From assembly GCF_006152145.1 (NCBI RefSeq), contig NZ_VDFV01000024.1, positions 1 through 51,108 of the forward strand: DNA of 51,108 nt. Reading direction: 5' to 3'. The first letter of the stretch is position 1. Every line of letters starts with the position of its first letter. Source of the stretch: Rubellimicrobium roseum (lineage in GTDB: Bacteria > Pseudomonadota > Alphaproteobacteria > Rhodobacterales > Rhodobacteraceae). Under the pieces are notes generated by a model. It had not been told where the DNA came from, searched no databases, and saw nothing but the letters and a program-made list of their open reading frames with translations. Below are positions 38,438-46,464 of the stretch, piece by piece. Position numbers and translations under genes: made by a program.

Positions 38438-39499
38438 ATGACCGACTTCCTCATCATCGGCGGCGGCATCGCCGGCGTCTCCGCCGCCGCGCGGCTCTCC
38501 GCCCTGGGCTCCGTCACGCTGCTCGAAGCGGAAGGCAGCCTCGCCCATCACGCCTCGTCGCGCTCGGCCGCCGTCTTCGAGGGCACCTATGGCGCCCCCT
38601 CCACCGTCGCGCTCAACCGCGCCTCGCGGCCCGAGCTGGAGGCGCGCGGCGCGCTGTCCCCCCGTGGCCTGATGACCGTCGCGCGCGACGAGGACGAGGC
38701 GCTCTTCGAAGCCGACCTGCGGGCCCTGGAGATGGAGGAGATCCCCCTCGACGAGGCCCGCGCTCGCCTGCCCGTGCTCGGCCCGGCCGTCACCCGCGCC
38801 GCCGTCCAGCCCGACACGCTCGACCTCGACACCGACCTCCTTCTCCAAGGCTTCCTGCGCGAGGCGCGCGCCAACGGCGCGACCGTCCTCACCCGCGCGC
38901 CCGTCACGGCCATCCACCGCACCGCGATGGGCTGGGCCGTCGAGGCGGGCGACACGCACGAGGCCCGTGTCCTCGTGAACGCCGCCGGCGCCTGGGCCGA
39001 CCGTATCGCCACGTTCGCGGGGCTGCCGCCCCTGGGCTTCCAGCCGCTGCGCCGTTCCATGGCGCGCATTCCGTCGCCCGGCGACCCCTCCGCCTGGCCT
39101 ATGGTCGTCGGCGCGGGCGAAAGCTGGTACATGAAGCCCGACGCCGGCGCCCTCCTCGTCTGCCCGGCCGAGGAGGACCCGCAGGAGCCCCACGACGCCT
39201 GGGCCGACGACATGATCCTGGCCGAGGGCCTCGCCCGGTTCGAGGCTCATGTCACCATGACGGTCACGCGCCTCCTCGCGTCCTGGGCGGGCCTTCGGAC
39301 CTTCGCGCCCGACCGGCAGCTCGTCCTCGGCCCCGACCCGCTGGAGCCGGCCTTTCTCTGGTGCGCAGGCCAGGGAGGCTACGGCTTCCAGACGGCCTGC
39401 GCCGCCAGCCGCCACCTGGCCGAGCTGGCCGCAGCCGCGCCGCCCACGCTCGGCCCGGACCTCGTCGCGGCGCTCGGCCCGGCCCGCCTCCGGCGCTAG
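38438..39499 (+). CDS. FAD-dependent oxidoreductase (DadA/glycine-oxidase family)
   Basis: This 353-residue flavoenzyme has the N-terminal dinucleotide-binding motif FLIIGGGIAGVSAA, followed by LEAEGSLAHHASSRSAAVFEGTYG, and a C-terminal segment GQGGYGFQTA that contacts FAD. The family oxidises D-amino acids, glycine, sarcosine or similar amines; the exact substrate is not indicated. The ATG at 38438 is used here; an in-frame ATG at 38429 is an alternative, and neither has a clear ribosome binding site. It diverges from the lectin-like gene across about 120 AT-richer bases. Confidence 0.82.
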   Translation: MTDFLIIGGGIAGVSAAARLSALGSVTLLEAEGSLAHHASSRSAAVFEGTYGAPSTVALNRASRPELEARGALSPRGLMTVARDEDEALFEADLRALEMEEIPLDEARARLPVLGPAVTRAAVQPDTLDLDTDLLLQGFLREARANGATVLTRAPVTAIHRTAMGWAVEAGDTHEARVLVNAAGAWADRIATFAGLPPLGFQPLRRSMARIPSPGDPSAWPMVVGAGESWYMKPDAGALLVCPAEEDPQEPHDAWADDMILAEGLARFEAHVTMTVTRLLASWAGLRTFAPDRQLVLGPDPLEPAFLWCAGQGGYGFQTACAASRHLAELAAAAPPTLGPDLVAALGPARLRR

Positions 39500-39701
39500 G
39501 TCGCAGGTGCGACCCGACTCCTCCGCAAGAGCGTCACAATCCCCTCCTATCCCCAAAGGGCCGTCATGGCCGCGCGGCGGGGACTCCGGCCTCCGTCGCG
39601 TGGAGGAGGCCGTCCCCGAGTTCTGGCGATCGTCGGGGGCGGCTGCCCTCTGGCGGCGAACCCCCTTCCCTCGCGGCCCCCGCGCCGCTACGTGGCGCGC
39701 C

Positions 39702-40481
39702 ATGCTTTCCTACCAGCACGGCTATCACGCGGGGAACCTCGCCGACGTCCAGAAGCACGCGATGCTGGCCTGGCTGCTCGCGGACCTCGCGCGCAAGGAC
39801 AAGCCCCTGTCCTACCTCGAAACCCACGCCGGCCGGGGCCTCTACGACCTGGGCGCCCCCGAGGCGCGCAAGACCGGCGAGGCGGCCGCCGGCATCGCGC
39901 GGGCCGAGTCGTGGTTCCCGGCCTCGGACCCCTACGCACGCGTCCTGGCCGAGACGCGCCACCGCCACGGCTCCCGGGCCTATCCTGGCTCGCCGCTGGT
40001 GGCCGCGCTCTCCCTGCGCCCGCAGGACCGCCTGACGCTGGCCGAGCTGCACCCGCGCGAATGGGACGAGCTCGACTACAACCTCGTCCCTTACGGCGCA
40101 GAGGTCGAGCGATGCGACGGCCTGGCGATGGCTCTGGAGCGCACGCCCCCGACACCGCGCCGCGGCGTCCTCCTCGTCGATCCCTCCTGGGAGGTGAAGG
40201 ACGACTACGCCTCGGTTCCGGACATCCTCGAGCAGGTCCACGCGCGCTGGAACACCGGCATCCTCCTGCTCTGGTATCCGCTCCTCGCGGACGTCCGTCA
40301 CGCGCCCATGCTCGATCGCCTCGCCCGCGCCTTTCCGGGCGCGCTGCGCCACGAGGTCCGCTTCCCCCCCGTGCGCGCGGGGCACGGCATGGTCGGCTCG
40401 GGCCTCTTCGCCGTGAACCCGCCCCGAGGGCTGGAGGAACGGGCGGCCTGGCTGTCGGACCGCTTCGCGACACTGGGTTGA
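39702..40481 (+). CDS. rlmJ: 23S rRNA (adenine-2030-N6)-methyltransferase RlmJ
   Basis: This 259-residue SAM-dependent methyltransferase begins MLSYQHGYHAGNLADVQKHA, a hallmark of RlmJ, followed by YLETHAGRGLYDL (SAM binding) and a catalytic-loop DPSW near residue 162, where many homologues have DPPY. It modifies A2030 of 23S rRNA. The ATG at 39702 is at the family start; the open frame extends to 39507, but that part is low-complexity. The roughly 200 nt upstream hold no gene I can support. Confidence 0.92.
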   Translation: MLSYQHGYHAGNLADVQKHAMLAWLLADLARKDKPLSYLETHAGRGLYDLGAPEARKTGEAAAGIARAESWFPASDPYARVLAETRHRHGSRAYPGSPLVAALSLRPQDRLTLAELHPREWDELDYNLVPYGAEVERCDGLAMALERTPPTPRRGVLLVDPSWEVKDDYASVPDILEQVHARWNTGILLLWYPLLADVRHAPMLDRLARAFPGALRHEVRFPPVRAGHGMVGSGLFAVNPPRGLEERAAWLSDRFATLG

Positions 40482-40501
40482 TCCTTAGGCGGCCGGGCCT
40501 G

Positions 40502-40523
40502 CCTCGGACCCGCCGCCGAGGCG
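40502..40523 (+). terminator. Probable rlmJ terminator hairpin
   Basis: A perfect 7-bp stem (GCCTCGG 40502-40508, CCGAGGC 40517-40523) with an 8-nt loop begins 20 nt after the rlmJ stop. There is no U tract. Confidence 0.45.
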
Positions 40524-40885
40524 CGACCGCCATACGCCAGAAGAAGCGCCGTCAGCAGGCCTATGTCGTTGCTGCCGTTACCGGCGGCCGTGGCCCTAGG
40601 ATGCGCCGCCCCTTGACCGCAGTACGTCGCCAAAGCCCACCATCTTGCTGGCCGCGAGCGCAATAGACCACGGTCTCGAATCCCGAAACACCCGAACCGG
40701 GCAAAGGCCTCGGCCCAGATTCAGACCTCCGACAGCACCAGCGCGCCCGCGTGGATCAGGATCGGCTGCAGCGTGCCGCCTCCCTCGTGGCTCTCGCGGC
40801 CGGATCCGGGGCCACGCTCCTGCCGCGCGCTCCGGTTCCCCGGCGGGGCTTCCCCCGCAGCGAGCGCGCGCTATACCTCGGGGCC
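40524..40885. other. Intergenic stretch between rlmJ and the TerB-like gene
   Basis: This 362-nt stretch shows no gene with family motifs or a convincing start on either strand. It should contain the promoter of the TerB-like/PhnD-like pair, but no consensus elements are clear. Confidence 0.45.
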
Positions 40886-41329
40886 ATGTTCGAGAACCTG
40901 CTCCGCCGCCTCCTTTCCCCCGCGCCCGAGATCCTGCCCGACCCCGACGCGCGGCTGGCGCTCGCCGCGCTGCTGGTCCGGCTTGCCCGCGCCGACGACC
41001 ACTACGACGCCGCCGAGGTCCAGCGGATCGACGCCGTCCTGCGCGCCCGCTTCGGCCTTTCACCCTTCGAGGCCACGCGTCTGCGCGGCCAAGCCGAGGT
41101 GCTGGAGGAGGAGGCCCCCGACACCGTCCGCTTCACGCGCGCCATCAAGGACCACGTCCCCTACGAGGACCGCCTGGGCGTCATTGAGGCGCTGTGGGAA
41201 GTGGCCCTGGCCGACGGACGGCGCGACGTGGACGAGGACGGGCTCATGCGGCTCGTGGCGCCCATGCTGGGGGTCGAGGACGCCGACAGCGCGCTGGCGC
41301 GGCAGCGGGTCGAGGCGCGGCCCCGGTGA
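40886..41329 (+). CDS. TerB-like tellurite-resistance-family protein
   Basis: This 147-residue all-helical protein of the TerB/DjlA-like metal-binding fold has acidic positions in ARADDHYDAAEVQRID and a second repeat LADGRRDVDEDGLMRLV, which are the two characteristic Asp/Glu-rich helix turns. The ribosome binding site before the ATG at 40886 is weak. It overlaps the PhnD-like gene by GTGA at 41326-41329, suggesting coexpression. No other ter gene is in the window, so a tellurite function is not implied. Confidence 0.78.
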   Translation: MFENLLRRLLSPAPEILPDPDARLALAALLVRLARADDHYDAAEVQRIDAVLRARFGLSPFEATRLRGQAEVLEEEAPDTVRFTRAIKDHVPYEDRLGVIEALWEVALADGRRDVDEDGLMRLVAPMLGVEDADSALARQRVEARPR

Positions 41330-42066
41330 TCGCCAGCCTGCCGATGTACGACCGGCCCGAGACTGCGGCCGCCCATGACGCGTTCTGGGCGCTGGTCCGC
41401 CACGGGCTGCGCGCCCGCGGAGTCGCCGCGCCCGACGCGCTCGACCGCGCCACGCCCTACGATGCGGGCTGGGGCCGGCCCGACCTCGTGCTGGGCCAGA
41501 TCTGCAACCTGCCCTTCCGCGCGCGGCACCGGGGCCGGGTCACCGTCATCGCCGCCTCGGACTACGGCCTGCCCGAGGTCCCGCCCGGCCACTACTACAG
41601 CGTGATCGTGGCGCGGGCCGACGATCCAGCGCCGGGGCCCCGCCTCGCGATCAGCGATCCCCTGTCCTGCTCGGGCTGGGACGCGCCGCAGGACTGGCTG
41701 CGCGCGCAGGGCATCCCCTTCAGCCCCGTGCTCGTCACCGGCTCGCACGCCGCTTCGGCCCGCGCGGTGGCCGAGGGGCGCGCGGACCTCGCCGGGATCG
41801 ACGCCATCACCTTCCGCAACCTCCAGCGGTGGGAGCCCGCCGCCGCCCGCCTGCGCATCCTGGGCCGCACGGTGGCCACGCCCGGCATGACCTTCATCAC
41901 CGCTCCGGGCCGCGACTCCGCCCCCTTCCGCGCGGCCATCGGCGACGCCATCGCCGCCCTGCCCGCAGCAGAGGCGGACCTGCTCGGCCTTCGGGCGATC
42001 GTCGAACTACCCCCCTCCGCCTACGACCGCCCCCTGCCCCCGGAACCCGACGTCACGGCCGTTTGA
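41326..42066 (+). CDS. PhnD-like phosphate/phosphonate-binding-domain protein without a signal peptide
   Basis: This 246-residue protein resembles type II periplasmic binding proteins of the PhnD group: SLPMYDRPETAAAHDAFW at the start, DLVLGQICNLPF, and TGSHAASARAVAEGRADLAGIDAI, the hallmark of this family. It has no export signal and no cognate permease nearby, so it may act in the cytoplasm or bind a small anion as a sensor. The GTG at 41326 overlaps the TerB-like stop; the amino-acid ABC ATPase begins about 65 nt downstream. Confidence 0.75.
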   Translation: MIASLPMYDRPETAAAHDAFWALVRHGLRARGVAAPDALDRATPYDAGWGRPDLVLGQICNLPFRARHRGRVTVIAASDYGLPEVPPGHYYSVIVARADDPAPGPRLAISDPLSCSGWDAPQDWLRAQGIPFSPVLVTGSHAASARAVAEGRADLAGIDAITFRNLQRWEPAAARLRILGRTVATPGMTFITAPGRDSAPFRAAIGDAIAALPAAEADLLGLRAIVELPPSAYDRPLPPEPDVTAV

Positions 42067-42130
42067 GCCCAAAATCATTGCAACTACTCGGCAAATGGCG
42101 TCTCCTGCCCGGAATCACAGGGAAGACACC

Positions 42131-42910
42131 GTGCCAGCCGACGCCGCCCCGGTCATTGAAATCCGCAACCTCCACAAGGCCTACGGCTCGCTCGAGGTGC
42201 TCAAGGGTGTCGACATCCGCGCGCCCGCCGGGCACGTCGTGGCGATGATCGGCTCCTCGGGCTCGGGCAAGTCGACGCTGCTGCGCTGCTGCAACCTCCT
42301 CGAAGACAGCCAGCAGGGCGAGGTCCTCTTCTGCGGCGAACCGGTCCGGTGGCGAGGCACGGGCATGGACCGCCGCCCCGCCGACCGCGCGCAGGTCACG
42401 CGCATCCGCACCAACCTGTCCATGGTGTTCCAGAGCTTCAACCTCTGGTCCCACATGACGATCCTCCAGAACGTCATGGAGGCGCCCGTCACCGTGCTCC
42501 GCCGCAACCCCCGCGAGGTCGAGGACAGCGCCCGCCGCTACCTGGCGCAGGTGGGCATCGCCGACAAGGCCGACGCCTGGCCCGCGCAGCTCTCGGGCGG
42601 GCAGCAGCAGCGCGCCGCTATCGCCCGCGCCCTCTGCATGGAGCCCAAGGCGCTTCTCTTCGACGAGCCCACCTCCGCGCTCGACCCCGAGCTGGAGCAG
42701 GAGGTGATCCGCGTCATCAAGGCCCTCGCGCAGGAGGGCCGCACCATGATCATCGTGACCCACGACATGCGGCTCGCGGCCGACGTGGCCGACCATGTCG
42801 TGTTCCTGCACAAGGGGCGCATCGAGGAGGAAGGCCCTCCCGACCAGCTCTTCGGCAATCCCAGGACCGAGCGCCTTCGGGGCTTCCTGTCGGCCACGCA
42901 GGCCGCGTGA
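42131..42910 (+). CDS. Polar amino-acid/amine ABC transporter ATP-binding protein (HisP type)
   Basis: This 259-residue ATPase has Walker A GSSGSGKST, Q-loop VFQSFNLWSHMT, signature LSGGQQQRAAIARAL, Walker B ALLFDEPTSALDPE and the H-loop THDMRLA. I prefer the GTG at 42131, with GGGAAG just upstream and a length that then matches HisP homologues; an ATG twelve codons earlier (42095) is also open. It is the first gene of an operon with two binding proteins, two permeases and a glutamine-synthetase-like enzyme. Confidence 0.92.
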   Translation: MPADAAPVIEIRNLHKAYGSLEVLKGVDIRAPAGHVVAMIGSSGSGKSTLLRCCNLLEDSQQGEVLFCGEPVRWRGTGMDRRPADRAQVTRIRTNLSMVFQSFNLWSHMTILQNVMEAPVTVLRRNPREVEDSARRYLAQVGIADKADAWPAQLSGGQQQRAAIARALCMEPKALLFDEPTSALDPELEQEVIRVIKALAQEGRTMIIVTHDMRLAADVADHVVFLHKGRIEEEGPPDQLFGNPRTERLRGFLSATQAA

Positions 42911-42945
42911 CAAGGACGACCGCTCGCCATGGGGAGAGACGACGA

Positions 42946-43668
42946 ATGAGGACCCTGACACTGGCAGGCGCCGTGGCATGTCTGGCCACCGGCGCGCTGG
43001 CGCAGGAGGTGGTGCGGCTGGCGACCGAGGGCGCCTATCCGCCCTACAACTTCATCAACGACCAGGGCGAGGTCGACGGGTTCGAGCGCGAGCTGGGCGA
43101 CGCGCTCTGCGCCCGCGCGGGCCTCACCTGCGAATGGGTCGTGAACCAGTGGGACTCGATCCTGCCGAACCTCCTGGGCGGCAACTACGACGTCATCATC
43201 GCGGGCATGAACATCACCAACGAGCGCGACGCGCTCATCGACTTCACCCAGCCCTACATGCCGCCTGCGCCGGCGGGCTACGCCGCGCTCTCCGGCGACG
43301 CCGACATCGCCGGGGGCACCGTCTCGGCGCAGGCGGGCACGGTCCACGCGGGCCATGTCGCTGACACCGGGGCCACGCTCCTCGAATTCGCCACGCCCGA
43401 GGAAACGGTGCAGGCCGTGCGCGACGGCGAGGCCGACGCCGTCTTCGCCACCCACGATTTCCTCCTGCCGATCGTCGCCGCTTCGGACGGCGAGATGACG
43501 ATAGTGGGCGAGCCCGTCATCATCGGCCGGGGCGTCGGCATGGGCCTGCGCGAGAGCGACGCCGAGCTCCGGGACAGGTTCGATACGGCGATCGCCGCCA
43601 TGAAGGAGGACGGGAGCCTGAACGGCCTCCTCGCCAAGTGGTTTCCCGACAACTCCCCACAGTTCTGA
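42946..43668 (+). CDS. Amino-acid/amine ABC transporter binding protein, copy 1
   Basis: This 240-residue type II periplasmic binding protein has a signal peptide ending LATGALA. The mature start is EVVRLATEGAYPPYNFINDQ, and the ligand-pocket segments IAGMNITNERDALIDFTQPY and FATPEETVQAVRDGEADAV match lysine/arginine/ornithine/octopine-type binders. It is the same length as the next gene product and about two-thirds identical to it by eye, so the two are tandem duplicates. A 6-bp hairpin follows it. Confidence 0.9.
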   Translation: MRTLTLAGAVACLATGALAQEVVRLATEGAYPPYNFINDQGEVDGFERELGDALCARAGLTCEWVVNQWDSILPNLLGGNYDVIIAGMNITNERDALIDFTQPYMPPAPAGYAALSGDADIAGGTVSAQAGTVHAGHVADTGATLLEFATPEETVQAVRDGEADAVFATHDFLLPIVAASDGEMTIVGEPVIIGRGVGMGLRESDAELRDRFDTAIAAMKEDGSLNGLLAKWFPDNSPQF

Positions 43669-43680
43669 ACGACATACAGA

Positions 43681-43697
43681 GGGCGCGCACGGCGCCC
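43681..43697 (+). terminator. Attenuator-like hairpin after binding protein 1
   Basis: GGGCGC (43681-43686) pairs with GCGCCC (43692-43697) around a 5-nt loop, 12 nt after the stop. There is no U tract. An equivalent hairpin follows the second binding-protein gene. Confidence 0.45.
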
Positions 43698-43730
43698 CGA
43701 TCCTCTCCGACCAGCCACAGGGATACCACC

Positions 43731-44453
43731 ATGACCAGGATCATCTTCGCCTCTGCCCTGGCGCTCGCCGCCACGGGCGCGCTCGCGCAGGACGTGGTGC
43801 GCCTCGCCACCGAGGGCGCCTACCCCCCCTACAACTTCCTGAACGACCAGGGCGAGGTCGACGGCTTCGAGCGCGGGCTCGGGGACGAGCTCTGCGCCCG
43901 CGCCCAGCTCACCTGCGAATGGGTGACGAACGAATGGGACTCGATCATCCCCAACCTCGTTTCGGGCAACTACGACGCCATCATCGCCGGCATGTCGATC
44001 ACCGACGAGCGCGACGAGGTGATCGACTTCACCCAGAACTACTATCCGCCCAGCCCCTCGGCCTATGCCGCGCTGTCCCCGGACGTGGACGTGAACACAG
44101 GCACCGTGACGGCGCAGACCGGCACGATCCAGGCCGCGCACGTGGCCTCGACCGGCGCCACGCTGGTCGAGTTCGCCACCCCCGAGGAGACCGTCGCCGC
44201 CGTCCGCAACGGCGAGGCCGACGCGGTGCTGGCCGACAAGGACTTCCTCGCGCCCATCGTCGGGGAGTCGGGCGGCGAGCTCACCTTCGTGGGCGAGGAC
44301 GTTCCCCTGGGCGGCGGCATCGGCCTCGGCTTCCGCGAGAGTGACGCCGAGCTGCGCGAGACCTTCGACGCGGCGATCCAGTCCATGAAGGACGACGGCA
44401 CGCTCAACACGATGCTCATCAAGTGGTTCGGCGAGGAAACCCAGACCTTCTGA
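43731..44453 (+). CDS. Amino-acid/amine ABC transporter binding protein, copy 2
   Basis: This is a tandem paralogue of the preceding gene, also 240 residues, with signal ASALALAATGALA and mature start DVVRLATEGAYPPYNFLND. The pocket differs at several positions (for example ITDERDEVIDFTQNYYPPSPS against ITNERDALIDFTQPYMPPAPA), which suggests a different ligand preference for one shared permease. The ATG at 43731 has only a weak ribosome binding site (ACAGGGA). Confidence 0.9.
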   Translation: MTRIIFASALALAATGALAQDVVRLATEGAYPPYNFLNDQGEVDGFERGLGDELCARAQLTCEWVTNEWDSIIPNLVSGNYDAIIAGMSITDERDEVIDFTQNYYPPSPSAYAALSPDVDVNTGTVTAQTGTIQAAHVASTGATLVEFATPEETVAAVRNGEADAVLADKDFLAPIVGESGGELTFVGEDVPLGGGIGLGFRESDAELRETFDAAIQSMKDDGTLNTMLIKWFGEETQTF

Positions 44454-44463
44454 CCCAGGAGAA

Positions 44464-44482
44464 GGGCGCCCCCGCGGCGCCC
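44464..44482 (+). terminator. Attenuator-like hairpin after binding protein 2
   Basis: A perfect 7-bp stem (GGGCGCC 44464-44470, GGCGCCC 44476-44482) with a 5-nt loop lies 10 nt after the stop. The 215 nt that follow, up to the permease start, hold no supported gene. Confidence 0.5.
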
Positions 44483-44697
44483 CGCCCCGCCATGATCGAC
44501 GCCCAAGCCCCCCGGACCCACGCTTCTCGCGCTTCCCTTCGCGACCCGGCCTCGGGCTCCCGCGTTGCGGGTCCTTCGGCCCGCAGCGTCGCGATTGCCG
44601 GCCGCTCCGACCTCCCCCATGATGCGCGGGAGGGCGGGGCGGGTCCGGTCCGCTGCCTCGCCCCTCCCGCCGCGCCCCGAGAGGAGGCCACTGCCTG

Positions 44698-45594
44698 ATG
44701 CTGCCCGCCTGCGCCGACCCGTCCACGCTCGAAGGGCTGAGCTGGTATCTGTGCTACCTGACGACCGGCAAGCACCTGAGCTTCTACACCTCCTTCGGAA
44801 CGGTGCTCCTGCTGCTGGCCGTGACCGCGCCGGCCGCACTGGCCCTCGGCTTCGGCGGCGCCATGCTGGCGCGCTCGCGCGTGCCGCCCCTGGCCTGGAT
44901 CGGCAAGGGCTACGTCGCGATCGTGCGCGGCGTCCCGGACATCGCCTTCTTCCTGTTCTTCGTGGTCGCGCTGGACCAGGGCTTCGAATACCTTCGCCAC
45001 CGCATCATGTGTGCCGACTGGGACCAGCCCGTCCGCCAGGGCAACGACTTCGTGGTCTGCGACATCGCCAAGCTGCCGCTCAACTCCTCGCCCCAGTGGA
45101 TGCACGAGATCTATGGTTTCGCGCTCGCGGTCCTGACCTTCGCCATCGTCTTCGGCGCCTTCGCGGCGAATGTCCTTTACGGGGCCATGCGCGCGGTTCC
45201 CCGTGCCCAGATGGAGACGGCCGAGGCCTACGGCATGACCCATCGCCAGACCTTCTGGCGCGTCCTCGTCCCGCAGATGTGGGTCTATGCGCTGCCGGGC
45301 CTGTCGAACCTCTGGATGGTGCTCATCAAGGCCTCGCCCCTCCTCTTCCTCCTGGGCGTCGAGGACATCGTCTACTGGGCGCGCGACCTCGGCGGCTCCA
45401 AGACCCCGCAGTTCACCGACTACCCGCACGGCGACTGGCGGATGTGGTACTTCCTCTTCCTTCTGGTCTTCTATCTCGCCTTCACCCGCGTCTCCGAGGT
45501 CGTGCTCGACCGTCTGATGCGCCGCCTGACCCACGGCCAGGCCATCGCCGGCGGAGAGGCGCAGCGCAAGACCGCCATGGTAGGCCCCGCATGA
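44698..45594 (+). CDS. Amino-acid/amine ABC transporter permease (HisQ type)
   Basis: This 298-residue inner-membrane permease has the coupling segment AMRAVPRAQMETAEAYGM and an upstream conserved YVAIVRGVPDIAFFLF. It has a longer periplasmic/loop insertion (about residues 95-140, containing two cysteines) than typical HisQ proteins of about 230 residues. The ATG at 44698 has GAGGAGG roughly 10 nt upstream. ATGA joins it to the second permease gene. Confidence 0.9.
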   Translation: MLPACADPSTLEGLSWYLCYLTTGKHLSFYTSFGTVLLLLAVTAPAALALGFGGAMLARSRVPPLAWIGKGYVAIVRGVPDIAFFLFFVVALDQGFEYLRHRIMCADWDQPVRQGNDFVVCDIAKLPLNSSPQWMHEIYGFALAVLTFAIVFGAFAANVLYGAMRAVPRAQMETAEAYGMTHRQTFWRVLVPQMWVYALPGLSNLWMVLIKASPLLFLLGVEDIVYWARDLGGSKTPQFTDYPHGDWRMWYFLFLLVFYLAFTRVSEVVLDRLMRRLTHGQAIAGGEAQRKTAMVGPA

Positions 45595-46394
45595 GCTGCC
45601 TCGACACCCTCCAGTCCTACGCCCTCCGCTCCCTCGGCCTGGGCGAACGGGCCCTGCCCACGACCGACTTCACCTTCTGCCAGCAGGCGACGCTGATCGG
45701 CTCGGGGCTGGCCTGGAACATCTACTTCGGCGCGCTGGCGCTCCTGACCGGCTTCTTCCTCGCCGTGGCCGTGGCGCTGGCCAAGGGCTCCGACCACGCG
45801 TGGCTCCGCAAGCCGGCCGACTGGTTCACCTTCGTCTTCCGCGGCTCGCCGCTCTTCATCCAGTTCTTCTTCGGCTACTTCCTGTTCCTGTCGCTCAAGC
45901 AGAGCGTCCCGGTCTTCAGCCCGCTGACCTCGGCGGCGCTCGGCGCCCTGATCGTGCTCTTCCTCAACACCTCCGCCTATTCGGCCGAGATCTTCCACGG
46001 CGCGCTCCAGGCCATCCCCAAGGGCGACCTGGAGGCCGCCGACGCCTACGGCCTCGCGGGCTGGACCAAGTTCCGGCGCGTGACCTTCCCGACCATGCTG
46101 CGCCTGGCCTGGCCCGCCTACACCAACGAGGCGATCTTCCTCTTCCATGCCACGACGCTGGTGTTCTTCACCGGCTTCCCGGCCATCCAGCAGAAGGGGG
46201 ACGCGCTCTACTACGCGAAGTACTTCGCGGAAAAGACCTTCAACCCCTTCGTCCCCTACCCCATCCTCGCGGGGTACTTCATCCTCCTGACCCTGGCCAT
46301 TATCGGCCTGTTCCAGCTCGGGTCCAGAAGGCTCAACCGTCACATGCCCGCCCAGGGGAGACGCTGGCGGGCCAAGTTCCAGGTGATCCGATGA
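45591..46394 (+). CDS. Amino-acid/amine ABC transporter permease (HisM type)
   Basis: This 267-residue partner permease has FVFRGSPLFIQFFFGYFLF and the coupling segment ALQAIPKGDLEAADAYGLAGW. It would form the heterodimeric channel with the preceding permease. Its start overlaps the previous stop by ATGA. The glutamine-synthetase-like gene follows after 70 nt in the same direction. Confidence 0.9.
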   Translation: MSCLDTLQSYALRSLGLGERALPTTDFTFCQQATLIGSGLAWNIYFGALALLTGFFLAVAVALAKGSDHAWLRKPADWFTFVFRGSPLFIQFFFGYFLFLSLKQSVPVFSPLTSAALGALIVLFLNTSAYSAEIFHGALQAIPKGDLEAADAYGLAGWTKFRRVTFPTMLRLAWPAYTNEAIFLFHATTLVFFTGFPAIQQKGDALYYAKYFAEKTFNPFVPYPILAGYFILLTLAIIGLFQLGSRRLNRHMPAQGRRWRAKFQVIR

Positions 46395-46464
46395 CATGGC
46401 CCCCACGGCGATAGGCCGTCGGCTCGACACGCGACCCAACCTATCCAAGCCCAACAGGTGACCC

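Noticed and set aside
40596-41063. Minus-strand open frame opposite the TerB-like gene
   Set aside because: Extremely Arg-rich translation, antisense to a gene with clear helical repeats.
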